NCBI RefSeq assembly: GCF_014200175.1
Contig: NZ_JACHBD010000009.1
Location: 248,001-312,000, forward strand
Source: Rhizobium lentis
Lineage (GTDB): Bacteria > Pseudomonadota > Alphaproteobacteria > Rhizobiales > Rhizobiaceae
DNA: 64,000 bases
Direction: 5' to 3'
Below the pieces are notes generated by a model. That model ran no database searches, was not told the origin of the DNA, and saw nothing but the letters and a program-made list of their open reading frames with translations. Each line of letters begins with the position of its first letter. Position 1 is the stretch's first letter. Position numbers and translations under genes: made by a program. Below are positions 36,304-45,332 of the stretch, piece after piece.

Positions 36304-37806
36304 ATGAGCGAAACGTCCAAGAACGTCATCACCGTCCGAGGACTTACAAAGTCCTACGGTGCGACCCCGGTCCTCAAAGGCGTCGACTTCTCCGTTGCGC
36401 GAGGGGAGGTTCATGCGCTGCTTGGCGGTAACGGCGCCGGCAAGTCGACGATGATCAAGATCATCACCGGCGCGGCCTCGCGCAACGATGGAGAGATCCG
36501 CTTCTTCGACAGCGAGGGCAGCGAACGGAGCGAGGCCGAGGGCAGGGCGAAGGTCGCGGTCGTGCACCAGGAACTTGCGCTCCTGCCGCATTTGACCGTC
36601 GCCGAAAACATTGCCCTGCCGCATCAAAGGAGAGGTGCGGGCTTGTTTCGGCGTGTGGCCGCAGCGAGACAGGCCTACGATGCGCTGAGAATGATCGACC
36701 AGGATTTCGCCGCCAGGTCCTTGCACAGGCTGGTGGGCAGCCTGAGCCTCCACGAAGCTCAGATGGTCGAAATCGCCAGGGCTCTTTCTTCGGGTGCGGA
36801 ATTGATCCTCCTCGACGAGCCGACTGCCAATCTCACAGCTCTTGAGACGGAGAGGCTGTTTGAGGTCCTGAGGCGGCTCACCCGGGATACCGGTCTGTCG
36901 GTCGTGTTCGTCTCGCACCGGATGAAGGAGATCAGGCAGATCGCCAATGTCTGCACGATCATCCGCGACGGCCGGACGGTAGCCGATCGTCAGCCGATGG
37001 CAGAGCTGACAGACGCCGGCATCATCGAAAAGATGGGGCAGGTGGCAGCCTCTCATGCACCGGAACGGGCACCGCGGGCCGAATACGGGTCGGGCACCTT
37101 CGCTGCGACGGATACTATTACCATCGAGGAGGCAGGTTTCAGGCTGGAACTGTCGCCGGGCACCGTCCTCGGCGTGGCCGGCGCACCGGCTGGACCGGCA
37201 GCACTGATCGAAGCGCTGACAGGCGCCGCCCGCAAGAAGCGATGGACGGTTGCGCATGCGGGATGGCCGGACCAGCTCGGATCACCGCGCAAAGCCGCCC
37301 GCCTGGGAGCGGGATATGTGACCGGCGATCGCGCACACAAGGGAGTTCTCCACAGTCTTCCGATCATCGATAACGTGATGGCGTCCCGCCGAGTGACCAG
37401 AGGCGCGCTCCTCGCCGGCGGCTCTGAAGGGGGCGAATGCCTCGATCTGCTGAAGGCCTTGAAGGTGAAGGCCGCTTCCGTCTGGGATCTGCCGAGCACT
37501 CTGAGCGGTGGCACGCAGCAGAAGCTGCTGCTTGCCCGCTGGCTGGGCTTGCCCTCCCGACTGCTGGTGCTCGAGGAACCGACCAGAGGCGTGGATATCG
37601 GAACCAAGCGTGAGATCTATCAGCTCATCAGACAGATGGCCGCTTCAGGCACGATGATCGTCTGGTGGTCCACCGAAAATGTCGAACTGCTGGAAGTCTG
37701 CGACCGCGTCATCGCCTTCGACACCGAGGGACGGTGTGCCGGCGTGATGGACCGCGATGACTTCAGTGAAGAGAAACTTGTTACTTTGACTGGAATGGCC
37801 GCATGA
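36304..37806 (+). CDS. Ribose-type (CUT2) ABC transporter ATP-binding protein
   Basis: 500 aa with two nucleotide-binding domains. Domain 1: Walker A GGNGAGKST near 40, Walker B LILLDEPTANL. Domain 2: degenerate P-loop (GVAGAPAGPAA), signature LSGGTQQKLL, Walker B LLVLEEPTRGVDIG. Same operon as the TRAP system; stop overlaps the permease start. Confidence 0.92.
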   Translation: MSETSKNVITVRGLTKSYGATPVLKGVDFSVARGEVHALLGGNGAGKSTMIKIITGAASRNDGEIRFFDSEGSERSEAEGRAKVAVVHQELALLPHLTVAENIALPHQRRGAGLFRRVAAARQAYDALRMIDQDFAARSLHRLVGSLSLHEAQMVEIARALSSGAELILLDEPTANLTALETERLFEVLRRLTRDTGLSVVFVSHRMKEIRQIANVCTIIRDGRTVADRQPMAELTDAGIIEKMGQVAASHAPERAPRAEYGSGTFAATDTITIEEAGFRLELSPGTVLGVAGAPAGPAALIEALTGAARKKRWTVAHAGWPDQLGSPRKAARLGAGYVTGDRAHKGVLHSLPIIDNVMASRRVTRGALLAGGSEGGECLDLLKALKVKAASVWDLPSTLSGGTQQKLLLARWLGLPSRLLVLEEPTRGVDIGTKREIYQLIRQMAASGTMIVWWSTENVELLEVCDRVIAFDTEGRCAGVMDRDDFSEEKLVTLTGMAA

Positions 37807-38813
37807 CTGGGACCCGGGCACACATCGCGCCGACCGAGGCGCCGGCAACACAAATCAGACAGAGGGAAAGCCTCTTTAGCGCCTACAGGACCGAGATTGC
37901 GATCGCTCTGGCCATCGTGCTGCTGGCCCTTGCGGTCGGCTCGCAGGTTCCTCAGGCACTCACCTGGGGCAACTTCGCCAATATCACCCAGGCCGGTGCG
38001 CCTCTTATCATCATGTCGCTGGGTGTCCTGCTTGTCGTCATCACCGGCGGTATCGACCTATCTGTCGGCTCGGTCTTCTCCTTGACCGGGATGGTGACGG
38101 CGCAGGCGATGGCAAATGGATTTGGCGGCATATCGGCAAGCCTGATCGGTCTCGGCGTCGGACTTGTTTTCGGATCGATCAACGGCTTCCTCGTCACGAT
38201 CGCCGGTCTGGCGCCGTTCGTCGTAACCCTCATCACCTTTGCCGTTGCCGGCTCGCTCGCTTTCATCGTCACGAACGGGCGCTCGATGCCGATCGGCGAT
38301 CCTGACTTCTGGCTCCTCAACAGCGGCAGCCTGATACCCGGCGTTCCGAATTACATCCTCTTCTGCGTGGTCCTCCTGATCGCAATCGAGCTCTTCCTGA
38401 AGAAGATGGTGGCTGGCCGCTGGTTCTATGCCGTCGGCAGCAGTTCGACGGCTGCCTATCTGCTTGGCATCCCGGTCAAGCGCACGAAATTCATGGCCTA
38501 TGTCGCGTCCTCGCTGCTTGCATCGTTCTCCGGCCTCCTGACGATCTCCTACATTCTCAACGCAGAATCCACCGCGGGATCAAGCCTGATGCTCCAGGCC
38601 ATCGCGGCGGTCGTGATCGGCGGTGCAAGCCTGCTCGGCGGAACGGGCACCGCGGTCGGCGCCGTGCTGGGGGCTCTGATGATCACGGTCATCCAGAACG
38701 GCGTCAATCTCATCGGCATCAACAGCTTCTGGCAGGGGTCGGTCACCGGCGTCGCCATTCTCATCGCGGTCCTTATCGACCGCTTCAGCAAGTCGCGGCG
38801 GGGGGCCGTTTGA
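37803..38813 (+). CDS. Ribose-type (CUT2) ABC transporter permease
   Basis: 336 aa, RbsC family; GGIDLSVGSVFSLTGM and GGASLLGGTGTAVGAVLGA motifs, about ten helices. ATGA overlap with the ATPase gene. Confidence 0.92.
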   Translation: MTGTRAHIAPTEAPATQIRQRESLFSAYRTEIAIALAIVLLALAVGSQVPQALTWGNFANITQAGAPLIIMSLGVLLVVITGGIDLSVGSVFSLTGMVTAQAMANGFGGISASLIGLGVGLVFGSINGFLVTIAGLAPFVVTLITFAVAGSLAFIVTNGRSMPIGDPDFWLLNSGSLIPGVPNYILFCVVLLIAIELFLKKMVAGRWFYAVGSSSTAAYLLGIPVKRTKFMAYVASSLLASFSGLLTISYILNAESTAGSSLMLQAIAAVVIGGASLLGGTGTAVGAVLGALMITVIQNGVNLIGINSFWQGSVTGVAILIAVLIDRFSKSRRGAV

Positions 38814-38847
38814 CATCAACCCGGCAAAGCCGGTCTTTGGAGGAGGA

Positions 38848-39831
38848 ATGAAAATGAAAAGCACGAAACACGCAGTGAGGTTGTTTGCCGGCGTTGCAAT
38901 GGTGGCCCTTTCACTTTCGGCTGCCGCCCATGCTGAGGAAAAGAAGACAGTGGCGTACCTGGCGCCGTCGCTTGACATCTCCTACTGGCAGTGGGTCGGC
39001 TACGGCGTGAAGGAGAAGGCCAAGGAACTCGGCATGGACTATGTCGAGTACACGTCGGAAAATTCGCCGGCCAAGCAGATGGACAATGCCCGCACTGCCG
39101 TGACCAAGGGCGTCGACGCGATCGTGATCGGCCCCGTGAGCTCGACGAGCACGCCGCCGCTTCTCGCATATCTGAAATCGCAGAACATCCCGATCGCCTT
39201 CGCCGGCATCGGCCCGCAGCCCGGCCAAACCGACTATACGTCGTCGGTTACGGCAAACAACTACGAGACCGGCAAGGCGCAGGGGGAATTCGTCTGCAAG
39301 CTTGCCAAGGACCGCGGCGGCAACCAGGTCGGCATGCTCTCATTGCCGCAGGACCGCGAGAACGCCCAGAAATATCTGAAGGGTGCAGAAGAGGCGTTCA
39401 AGGCGAGCGGCTGCGATCTGGCGCAGATGCTGGAGACCAGGGGCCTTACCGTCAACGAGGCGGTCACGCAGGCCAATGACATGCTCACCGCCCATCCTGA
39501 CATCAAGGCCATTTACGGCATGTATGATGAGGCCGGGACAGGTGCCGCGAAAGTGCTGCAGACCCGCGGCCTTACCGGCAAGGTCGGCATTGCGGTTGCA
39601 GACGGTAGCCCGACGACGATCTCGTTGCTGAAGTCGAACGCCATCCAGGGCATCTTCTTCCAGGAGGCGGTCGGACAAGGAATCGACGGGACGCAGCAGG
39701 TGTTCAACGCAATCTCGGGTGCGCCGGTCAAGAAAGACCTCGCTCTCGTCATGCCGCTGGTGACGGCCGATAAGGTTGACTCGCCGGAAGCGAAGGCCGT
39801 CATCGCACGGGTGTTCCCGCCCACCAACTAA
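38848..39831 (+). CDS. Ribose-type periplasmic sugar-binding protein
   Basis: 327 aa with Sec signal peptide ending AAAHAEE. Peripla_BP_4 domain: YLAPSLDISYWQWVGYGVKE, VTKGVDAIVIGPVSS, GMYDEAGTGAAKVL. RBS GGAGGAGG. Followed by a strong hairpin at 39840. Ligand unknown; probably the sugar or polyol oxidised by the SDR. Confidence 0.92.
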   Translation: MKMKSTKHAVRLFAGVAMVALSLSAAAHAEEKKTVAYLAPSLDISYWQWVGYGVKEKAKELGMDYVEYTSENSPAKQMDNARTAVTKGVDAIVIGPVSSTSTPPLLAYLKSQNIPIAFAGIGPQPGQTDYTSSVTANNYETGKAQGEFVCKLAKDRGGNQVGMLSLPQDRENAQKYLKGAEEAFKASGCDLAQMLETRGLTVNEAVTQANDMLTAHPDIKAIYGMYDEAGTGAAKVLQTRGLTGKVGIAVADGSPTTISLLKSNAIQGIFFQEAVGQGIDGTQQVFNAISGAPVKKDLALVMPLVTADKVDSPEAKAVIARVFPPTN

Positions 39832-39839
39832 GGTGATGC

Positions 39840-39870
39840 GGACGCCGGCTGTTCTGGCCGGCGTCCTTTT
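39840..39870 (+). terminator. Rho-independent terminator or attenuator
   Basis: GGACGCCGGC, loop TGTTCTG, GCCGGCGTCC then TTTT: perfect 10-bp GC stem with T-run, 9 nt after the binding-protein stop and 27 nt before the amidohydrolase ATG. It should reduce read-through into that gene. Confidence 0.85.
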
Positions 39871-39896
39871 CAGCGTTCTCTTGAAGGGCAGCAGGC

Positions 39897-40790
39897 ATGA
39901 AAGACCTCCCGATCATCGATCCGCATTTTCATCTGTGGGATCTCGACAACAACTACTATCCGTGGCTGTCGGACGGCGTGAAACCGTCTGCCTTCGGCGA
40001 CTATACCGCCATTAACAAGACTTACCTCATCGACGACTTTCTGGCGGACGCCAAAAATCAGAACCTCGTAAAGGCAGTCCATCTCGACGTCGGATACGAT
40101 CCGAAGGATCCGGCTGGTGAGACGCGGTGGCTGCAGGGCGTGGCTGACAGACACGGTTTTCCTCACGGCATCGTCGGATATGCCGACCTCCGCAAGCCGG
40201 ATGTCGCCGATCTGCTCGACGAGCACATGTCGTACGCGAACTTCCGCGGCATTCGGCAGTCGATGAACTACCACCAGGATCCTGCCAAGACCTACCTGAC
40301 CGAACCTGGCATTAGCCGCACGCCGGAGTGGCGCAGAGGTTTCGAGGAACTTGCCCGACGGGATCTCAGTTTCGACCTCCAGCTCTACTATTGGCAAATG
40401 GAAGAATTTCTCGATCTTGCCCGCGATTTTCCCGATGTACAGATCATACTGAACCACACGGGCATGCAGGTTGACGGCCCAAGCCATTTCGAGGGGTGGC
40501 GAAGTGGGATGCGCATGCTTGCGCAGGCGCCCAATGTCGCGTGTAAAATCTCAGGTCTCGGAATGGGCGATTGGACCTGGACGGTCGAAAGCATCAGGCC
40601 CTATGTCGACGAGGCGATCGCAGCGTTCGGCATCGAGAGGTGCATGTTCGCCTCGAACTTCCCGGTCGACAAGCTGTTCGGCAGCTACGACAAGATCATG
40701 GACGGCTTCAAGTCCATCACCGCCAGCTATTCTCCAAACGAGCGCCTCGCACTGTTTCACGACAACGCCGCGCGCTTCTATCGGCTATAG
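39897..40790 (+). CDS. Amidohydrolase 2-family protein (lactonase-like)
   Basis: 297 aa TIM-barrel hydrolase. N-terminal metal motif IDPHFHLWD (about 6-14), later HLDVGYD, ILNHTGM and the FASNFPVDKL active-site Asp region. Related to L-rhamnono-, L-fucono- and galactonolactonases. Fits a lactone-opening step after the SDR. Start ATG has GAAGGGCAG RBS-like sequence. Confidence 0.87.
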   Translation: MKDLPIIDPHFHLWDLDNNYYPWLSDGVKPSAFGDYTAINKTYLIDDFLADAKNQNLVKAVHLDVGYDPKDPAGETRWLQGVADRHGFPHGIVGYADLRKPDVADLLDEHMSYANFRGIRQSMNYHQDPAKTYLTEPGISRTPEWRRGFEELARRDLSFDLQLYYWQMEEFLDLARDFPDVQIILNHTGMQVDGPSHFEGWRSGMRMLAQAPNVACKISGLGMGDWTWTVESIRPYVDEAIAAFGIERCMFASNFPVDKLFGSYDKIMDGFKSITASYSPNERLALFHDNAARFYRL

Positions 40791-41097
40791 CGCTGTTTCG
40801 GGGCCGGCGTACATGTCGGCCACTCACCACCTGATCCGGTTGCATCGGAGATGCGGACCAGGACGTCCGCACGCCACTGACACTGAATAGCGGGTCACCG
40901 GTTCTGGAACGGCGAGAGCTTTCCGGGCCAGGGTCCGGTTTGTGGCTAGGGGGTTCACCTCTTAGGCTAAAAGGATCGCATAATGGATCGACCGGAACAC
41001 ACAAGCCGAAGTGGGAGGGCGGAAAGCAGTCCTTAGGAGCGGCTTCGTTCACCTTGCGTGGCTGCCGGAATCTGCTGCGGTGGGTGCTCGCGATGCT
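40791..41097. other. Gap with repeat copy B
   Basis: No gene. Most of it is the best-preserved copy of the dispersed repeat (40873-40998). A weak GGCCG/CGGCC inverted repeat follows the amidohydrolase stop. Confidence 0.5.
40873..40998 (+). repeat. Dispersed repeat copy B (longest)
   Basis: Contains CGCCACTGACACTGAATAG, CGGGTCACCGGTTCTGG, GGTTCACCTCTTAGGC and GGATCGCATAATGGATCGA, ending CCGGAAC; shared in part with copies at 6530, 22981 and 55506. Probably a remnant IS end. Confidence 0.6.
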
Positions 41098-41709
41098 TCA
41101 CTGGGCGACGCCCCGCAGCATCGGCGCACTCAGCTTATTGATCTGGATGCTCGGATACACTCTTTCTTCCAACAATTGAAGGGATCGAACAGTGACGCTG
41201 ATCGGGGTAAATCCGCTGTCCAAGTTGACCTCCGATATCGGTTCCGCAGCAGAAAACCTGAACAACGTTATGTGAGCTATCTGGGGCGGTTTCGGATGGC
41301 GATTTTCGAAGCAGATGGCATTTGAAATGGCTGAACGCAGTTGACGCAGTTCTGGCGGCTCGGGCGCCTTTATGAAAACAGCGGCCTCCGAAGTAGCGAT
41401 TTCGCTGAATTCGAGCTCAATTGGCGGCGTCTTCGCGACAAGCTTATCGACGATCTCGGTCCAGTGATCCCCTTTCAAGCTCCAAACCGCGGAGTTTGGA
41501 ATTGTAGAGTGGGCCACCGCGTCGATCAAAGTTACGACCGTCATGTGCAGGCTTGTGATAGGAAGGCGCAAAAGCGGGGCAGTACTCTGCTGCTCGATGC
41601 GGTCCTGCAAGTCATTGAGCTTTGACAGCAATTTGGCGTCGGGAAAGTATTGCAAATGAAAAGCGCAGCATTCTCTCAGCCATAGCGCATCGATCTTCGT
41701 TTGAAGCAA
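41098..41709 (-). CDS. 2H phosphoesterase-like protein
   Basis: About 203 aa using a TTG at 41709 preceded by AAGGAGGGG; no better start exists in frame, and the open frame to 41967 overlaps the Nudix gene. Two histidine motifs typical of the 2H (2'-5' ligase/cyclic phosphodiesterase) superfamily are present: SLHMTVV and AHITLFRF, about 110 residues apart. Family members act on 2',3'-cyclic or 2'-5' nucleotide bonds. It lies 43 nt after the Nudix stop, so the two may be co-translated and work on related nucleotides (inference). Confidence 0.65.
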   Translation of the reverse strand: MLQTKIDALWLRECCAFHLQYFPDAKLLSKLNDLQDRIEQQSTAPLLRLPITSLHMTVVTLIDAVAHSTIPNSAVWSLKGDHWTEIVDKLVAKTPPIELEFSEIATSEAAVFIKAPEPPELRQLRSAISNAICFENRHPKPPQIAHITLFRFSAAEPISEVNLDSGFTPISVTVRSLQLLEERVYPSIQINKLSAPMLRGVAQ

Positions 41710-41752
41710 AACGCGGCCCCTCCTTCTAGTGCAAACCCGGCCACAGGCCCTC

Positions 41753-42253
41753 TCAAGCCGCGTGCTTCTCCATCCGACGCAGTAGGCCTCGCAATTCGGG
41801 CTCATTGACGAGAGACGCAGCTTCAGCGGGCCGCATCCAGACGATCGTGCGCTCCCCGCATTCCGGGAAACGCTTCTTGGTGTCACGCGCCTTGAGCAAA
41901 TGAACCTCAACAAAAGCGGGTACCTGCAGCCCATCCGGAAGCGATTTGATGTAGACGAAGTGACCAAAGATGCGCTTCTTGGCCCGTCCTTTCACACCGG
42001 CTTCTTCCCATGCTTCTCTTTCGGCCACTTCATGAGGAGCTAACCCCTCGATTGGCCATCCTTTGGGTATCGTCCAGCGCCCAGTCTCACGGGTCGTGAC
42101 CAGGAGAACTTCGACGCCGTCGTCGGCGATTGCGCGAAAACACAAGGCGCCGTACTGCTGCGCAGACCCACCATCGAGGATGGTCTTGGCGTGGGCAGCC
42201 AGCCGACTCAATTGCGTTTTGACCTTTTTCATGTCGCGAAGTTGGGGCGTCAT
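41753..42253 (-). CDS. Nudix hydrolase
   Basis: 166 aa from the ATG at 42253. Nudix helix GWPIEGLAPHEVAEREAWEEAGV keeps the REUXEEXGU core; the Glu that normally begins the box is Leu, as in the DIPP-like rhizobial subgroup. Probably cleaves a nucleoside or inositol polyphosphate diphosphate. A GTG at 42289 overlapping the kinase stop (GTGA) is an alternative start. Confidence 0.85.
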   Translation of the reverse strand: MTPQLRDMKKVKTQLSRLAAHAKTILDGGSAQQYGALCFRAIADDGVEVLLVTTRETGRWTIPKGWPIEGLAPHEVAEREAWEEAGVKGRAKKRIFGHFVYIKSLPDGLQVPAFVEVHLLKARDTKKRFPECGERTIVWMRPAEAASLVNEPELRGLLRRMEKHAA

Positions 42254-42285
42254 ACGATTCCTGACAAGCTGGAGCGGAACGCAAT

Positions 42286-44379
42286 TCACGTCGGAAACAG
42301 TAGTTCGACGACCGTTCCCTTACTCGGCGTCGAGGCAATGCGTGCGTCGCCGCCGCTCTGTCGGACGAAGCCATAAACCATGGCGAGGCCAAGACCTGCG
42401 CCACCTTCCGCATCGCGGGTTGTGTAATAGGGCTCGAAAGCCTTGTCGACGGCCTCAGGGGTCATGCCGATGCCGTCGTCCATCACGCTGACGATCACAC
42501 CTGCTTCGCTGCGGGAGCAGCGGATGAGGATCGTTCCGCCCTCCGGCATGGCTGCGGAGGCGTTGAGGCAGAGATTGAGGATCGATTGTTCGAAGAGCGC
42601 CGTGTCGATGAGGACGGTGGGCAGGCCGTCGGATATCTCGAAAGCAAGCCGGCATTTTTCGCCGATGGCAATTTCCAGCACGTCGCCCATGCCGCGCAGC
42701 ACCGAGCCGAGTTCTACCTCGCCAGGGTGGATCGGTTGCTGGCTGCCGATGGAAAGCATACTGCCGGCCAGCGACCTGCCGCGGTCGGCAGCCTTGCGGA
42801 TGCGGGCGAGGTGTCGCTTCTGCCGGTCATTGAAGCCGGTCTCCCGCTCAAGCAGGCCGAGGCTGCCGGTGATGATGCCGATCATGTTGCCGACCTCGTG
42901 GCTCACCTGATGGGTCATGCGCATGATACCGTCGAGGCGTTGGATCTTTGCTGCCTCCGCCTCCTGCCGGTCCATATCGGTGATATCGCGCGCCAGCAGC
43001 ACGATGCCTCCGTCGGGTTGGCGCGATAGCGACACTTCCGTTACCCGCCCGACGTCGGAGCGGTGGCGCAGCACCGACCGGTCGGTGAGCAGGCCTGCGT
43101 CGTCCTCGGCAGGCAGGAGTGCCGGATCGATTTCTGGCAGCGGCGTCACGAAGCTTCGAATCGGTAATTTCCTGGCCGAACCAGACCACCCGACCAGCTC
43201 GATGACACGGCGGTTCATGGTGATCGGCCGGCCGCGCGCATCGAACAGCGCGATGCCCTCGTTCATGCTGCGGAAGGTTGAGCGGATGGTGCGCGCGGCC
43301 GCCTCCGCCGTGCGCCGCAGCCGCGTCACGCGCTCGACGCTCTCGCGGAACGCGCGGAAGGCCTCGAGCAGGCGCACCAGCTCGGTTTCTGTCCCGTCAT
43401 AACGCGGCGCATCGACATCCTTGCGCCCTTCTGCCAATGCGTTCATGCCGTTCGAAAGGGCGACGATGCCGCGTGAGACGCGCATGACGGAGCGGATCGA
43501 GACCACGGCCATTGCCAGCACCAGCAGCGAGGCGACCGCGACGATGACCAGGATGCGGCTCAAGGCGTCGGAGGTCGAGACGAGGTCGTCGCTGAGGCTG
43601 CGGGCAACGGCCTCGCTCTGGGTTTCCGTCGCATGCGACAGATCGCGCGAGACCGTATGCAGGCGCGAGACGGCGGTGCGGATGGCAAACATTTCGAGGA
43701 GATAGCGTGTCTGTGCCTCGAACACCCGTTCGTAAGGCGCAAGCTCGGCGACGGCAATCCGGATGTCCGGCGCGGCGGGTTCGAGGCGCGGGGCGGTTTC
43801 GAAGACGTAGCGCCGGCGCAATTCGCCGAGCTGGAAGAGGCTGTCCGAATTGGAGGCGGATTGCACGACGGCGTTCAGCCGACCGCGGAAGTCGACATCC
43901 GCAATGCCGCTGCCGGTTGCGATCTCGCCGAGCGCTGCCGCAGCCTCCGCCTTATGCTGCTGGGCGGATTCCGCATCGCCTGCAAGCGCCGTCGTCTGCG
44001 TGCGGATCGTTTCCAGCAGCTCGACGATACGGCTGCTCGCAAAACCCTTTGCGGCAGCCCCGTCGTTTTCAGGTTGCATGGCGCGCAGCAACGTATCGAC
44101 CTGCACGACGACGGATCGGCTTTCGCTGGAAACCCGGTAGGGCGAGGTCGCGTTCATCAAGAAGGGTGCGCTGGAGACGAGATCGGAAACCTGCCGCGAC
44201 ACCAGCGAGGCCTTGGCAAGACTCGAAAACGCCTGCAGGCCATAGGCGGCCATCTCCTGACGAGCCCGCTGCAGGCCGTAGACGGCGATGGTCGCCAGGC
44301 TGAAGACAAGCACGCAGATGAAGGCGATGGCAAAGGGCAGGCGAAAGGCGATGGAGGAGAGGAAGGGACGGCTGATCAC
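42286..44379 (-). CDS. Sensor histidine kinase
   Basis: 697 aa, inner membrane. TM1 about 12-34, long periplasmic helical sensor to about 285, TM2, HAMP, a PAS-like segment (NEGIALFDARGRPITMN), then the kinase core. H494 lies in an unusual H-box HEVGNMIGII (usual xHExxxPL). N-box NLCLNASAAMPEGG, G1 DDGIGM, G2 GAGLGLAM. ATGA overlap with the response-regulator gene. Divergent from the AfuA-like transport genes, so likely senses their substrate. Confidence 0.9.
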   Translation of the reverse strand: MISRPFLSSIAFRLPFAIAFICVLVFSLATIAVYGLQRARQEMAAYGLQAFSSLAKASLVSRQVSDLVSSAPFLMNATSPYRVSSESRSVVVQVDTLLRAMQPENDGAAAKGFASSRIVELLETIRTQTTALAGDAESAQQHKAEAAAALGEIATGSGIADVDFRGRLNAVVQSASNSDSLFQLGELRRRYVFETAPRLEPAAPDIRIAVAELAPYERVFEAQTRYLLEMFAIRTAVSRLHTVSRDLSHATETQSEAVARSLSDDLVSTSDALSRILVIVAVASLLVLAMAVVSIRSVMRVSRGIVALSNGMNALAEGRKDVDAPRYDGTETELVRLLEAFRAFRESVERVTRLRRTAEAAARTIRSTFRSMNEGIALFDARGRPITMNRRVIELVGWSGSARKLPIRSFVTPLPEIDPALLPAEDDAGLLTDRSVLRHRSDVGRVTEVSLSRQPDGGIVLLARDITDMDRQEAEAAKIQRLDGIMRMTHQVSHEVGNMIGIITGSLGLLERETGFNDRQKRHLARIRKAADRGRSLAGSMLSIGSQQPIHPGEVELGSVLRGMGDVLEIAIGEKCRLAFEISDGLPTVLIDTALFEQSILNLCLNASAAMPEGGTILIRCSRSEAGVIVSVMDDGIGMTPEAVDKAFEPYYTTRDAEGGAGLGLAMVYGFVRQSGGDARIASTPSKGTVVELLFPT

Positions 44380-45116
44380 GGTGCAATCTCGCCGTCATCG
44401 GTGTCGAGAACATAGCCCTTGCCGCGGCGCGTTTTGATATGGCGGGGCAGGTCCGGATTGCGCTCGATCTTGCGACGCAGACGCAGCACGAGCACGTCGA
44501 CATTGCGGTCGATGTAGCGCTCGCTTTCGGCGCCCAGCCGGTCGAGGATCTGTGCGCGGCTGACGGGTGCGTTCGGCGTTTCGGCGAGGATTTCGAGCAG
44601 CGCGAATTCGGCGCTCGTGAGCGACTTGGCAGGATCGGTGCGGCAGATGGCGCGGCGGCCCTTAAGATCGACCGACCAGTCGCCGAGCTTCAGGGATGTG
44701 GGCTCGTGCTCCCGTTCGCTTTCCCGCTCCGGCTTCAGCGAGGGGATGGTCCGGCGCAGCACGGCCTTGATGCGCGCCGTCAATTCGATGGGCTCGAAGG
44801 GCTTTACGACATAGTCGTCGGCCGCCGTTTCGAGGCCGAGCACCCGGTCCGCGGCGCTGCCGGCAGCCGTCACCATGACGATGCCGATATTGGTCTGCGC
44901 CCGCAGGCGCTGCGCGAAGGTGCGGCCTGAGGTGCCGGGCAGGTTATGGTCGACGAGCACGAGATGCACCGTTTCGCGCGAAAGCACGATCGCCGCTTCC
45001 TCCGCCGACGGCGCGGTAAGCGGCGTCCAGCCCTCCGCCTCCACGAGGTCGGAGATAAGCTCCGCCATGTCCGGATCGTCCTCGACGATCAGAATGCTGA
45101 TTCTATCATTCAACAC
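44376..45116 (-). CDS. OmpR-family response regulator
   Basis: Receiver domain (VEDDPDMAEL, phosphoacceptor Asp in VLVDHNLPG, Lys in VKPFEP) plus winged helix ending RHIKTRRGKGYVL. GTG at 45116 has GGGAGG 8 nt upstream and is preferred to the ATG at 45134, which lacks an RBS. Probably activates the divergent binding-protein operon. Confidence 0.9.
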   Translation of the reverse strand: MLNDRISILIVEDDPDMAELISDLVEAEGWTPLTAPSAEEAAIVLSRETVHLVLVDHNLPGTSGRTFAQRLRAQTNIGIVMVTAAGSAADRVLGLETAADDYVVKPFEPIELTARIKAVLRRTIPSLKPERESEREHEPTSLKLGDWSVDLKGRRAICRTDPAKSLTSAEFALLEILAETPNAPVSRAQILDRLGAESERYIDRNVDVLVLRLRRKIERNPDLPRHIKTRRGKGYVLDTDDGEIAP

Positions 45117-45332
45117 ATGCACGTCCTCCCGCATCCATTATATGCAGGGCTGTCACGATCTTCAAAGCGGGCTCGTATTATGCGCTTTGTCACATTTGTA
45201 ACCTTTGTCATTTTTGAGGGGTACGTCGCGGACAAAGCTGTAAGAACCGTAACCATTCTTCCATTGCGCAAGGCAGCAGATGTGACATCCTTATTGCGGA
45301 GATTGGAACGCAAGGTCCAATGGGAGGAAATC
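45117..45332. promoter_or_regulatory. Divergent promoter region, two-component system / AfuA-like operon
   Basis: 216 bp between the regulator and the first binding-protein gene. Contains spaced TTTGT(A/C)A elements: TTTGTCACATTTGTAACC then TTTGTCAT near 45187-45216, a direct-repeat pattern with about 10-bp spacing as used by OmpR-type regulators. Confidence 0.5.

Noticed and set aside
44946..45332. Upstream extension of the first AfuA-like protein
   Set aside because: Runs antisense through the response-regulator gene; the GTG at 45333 has the RBS and starts the signal peptide.
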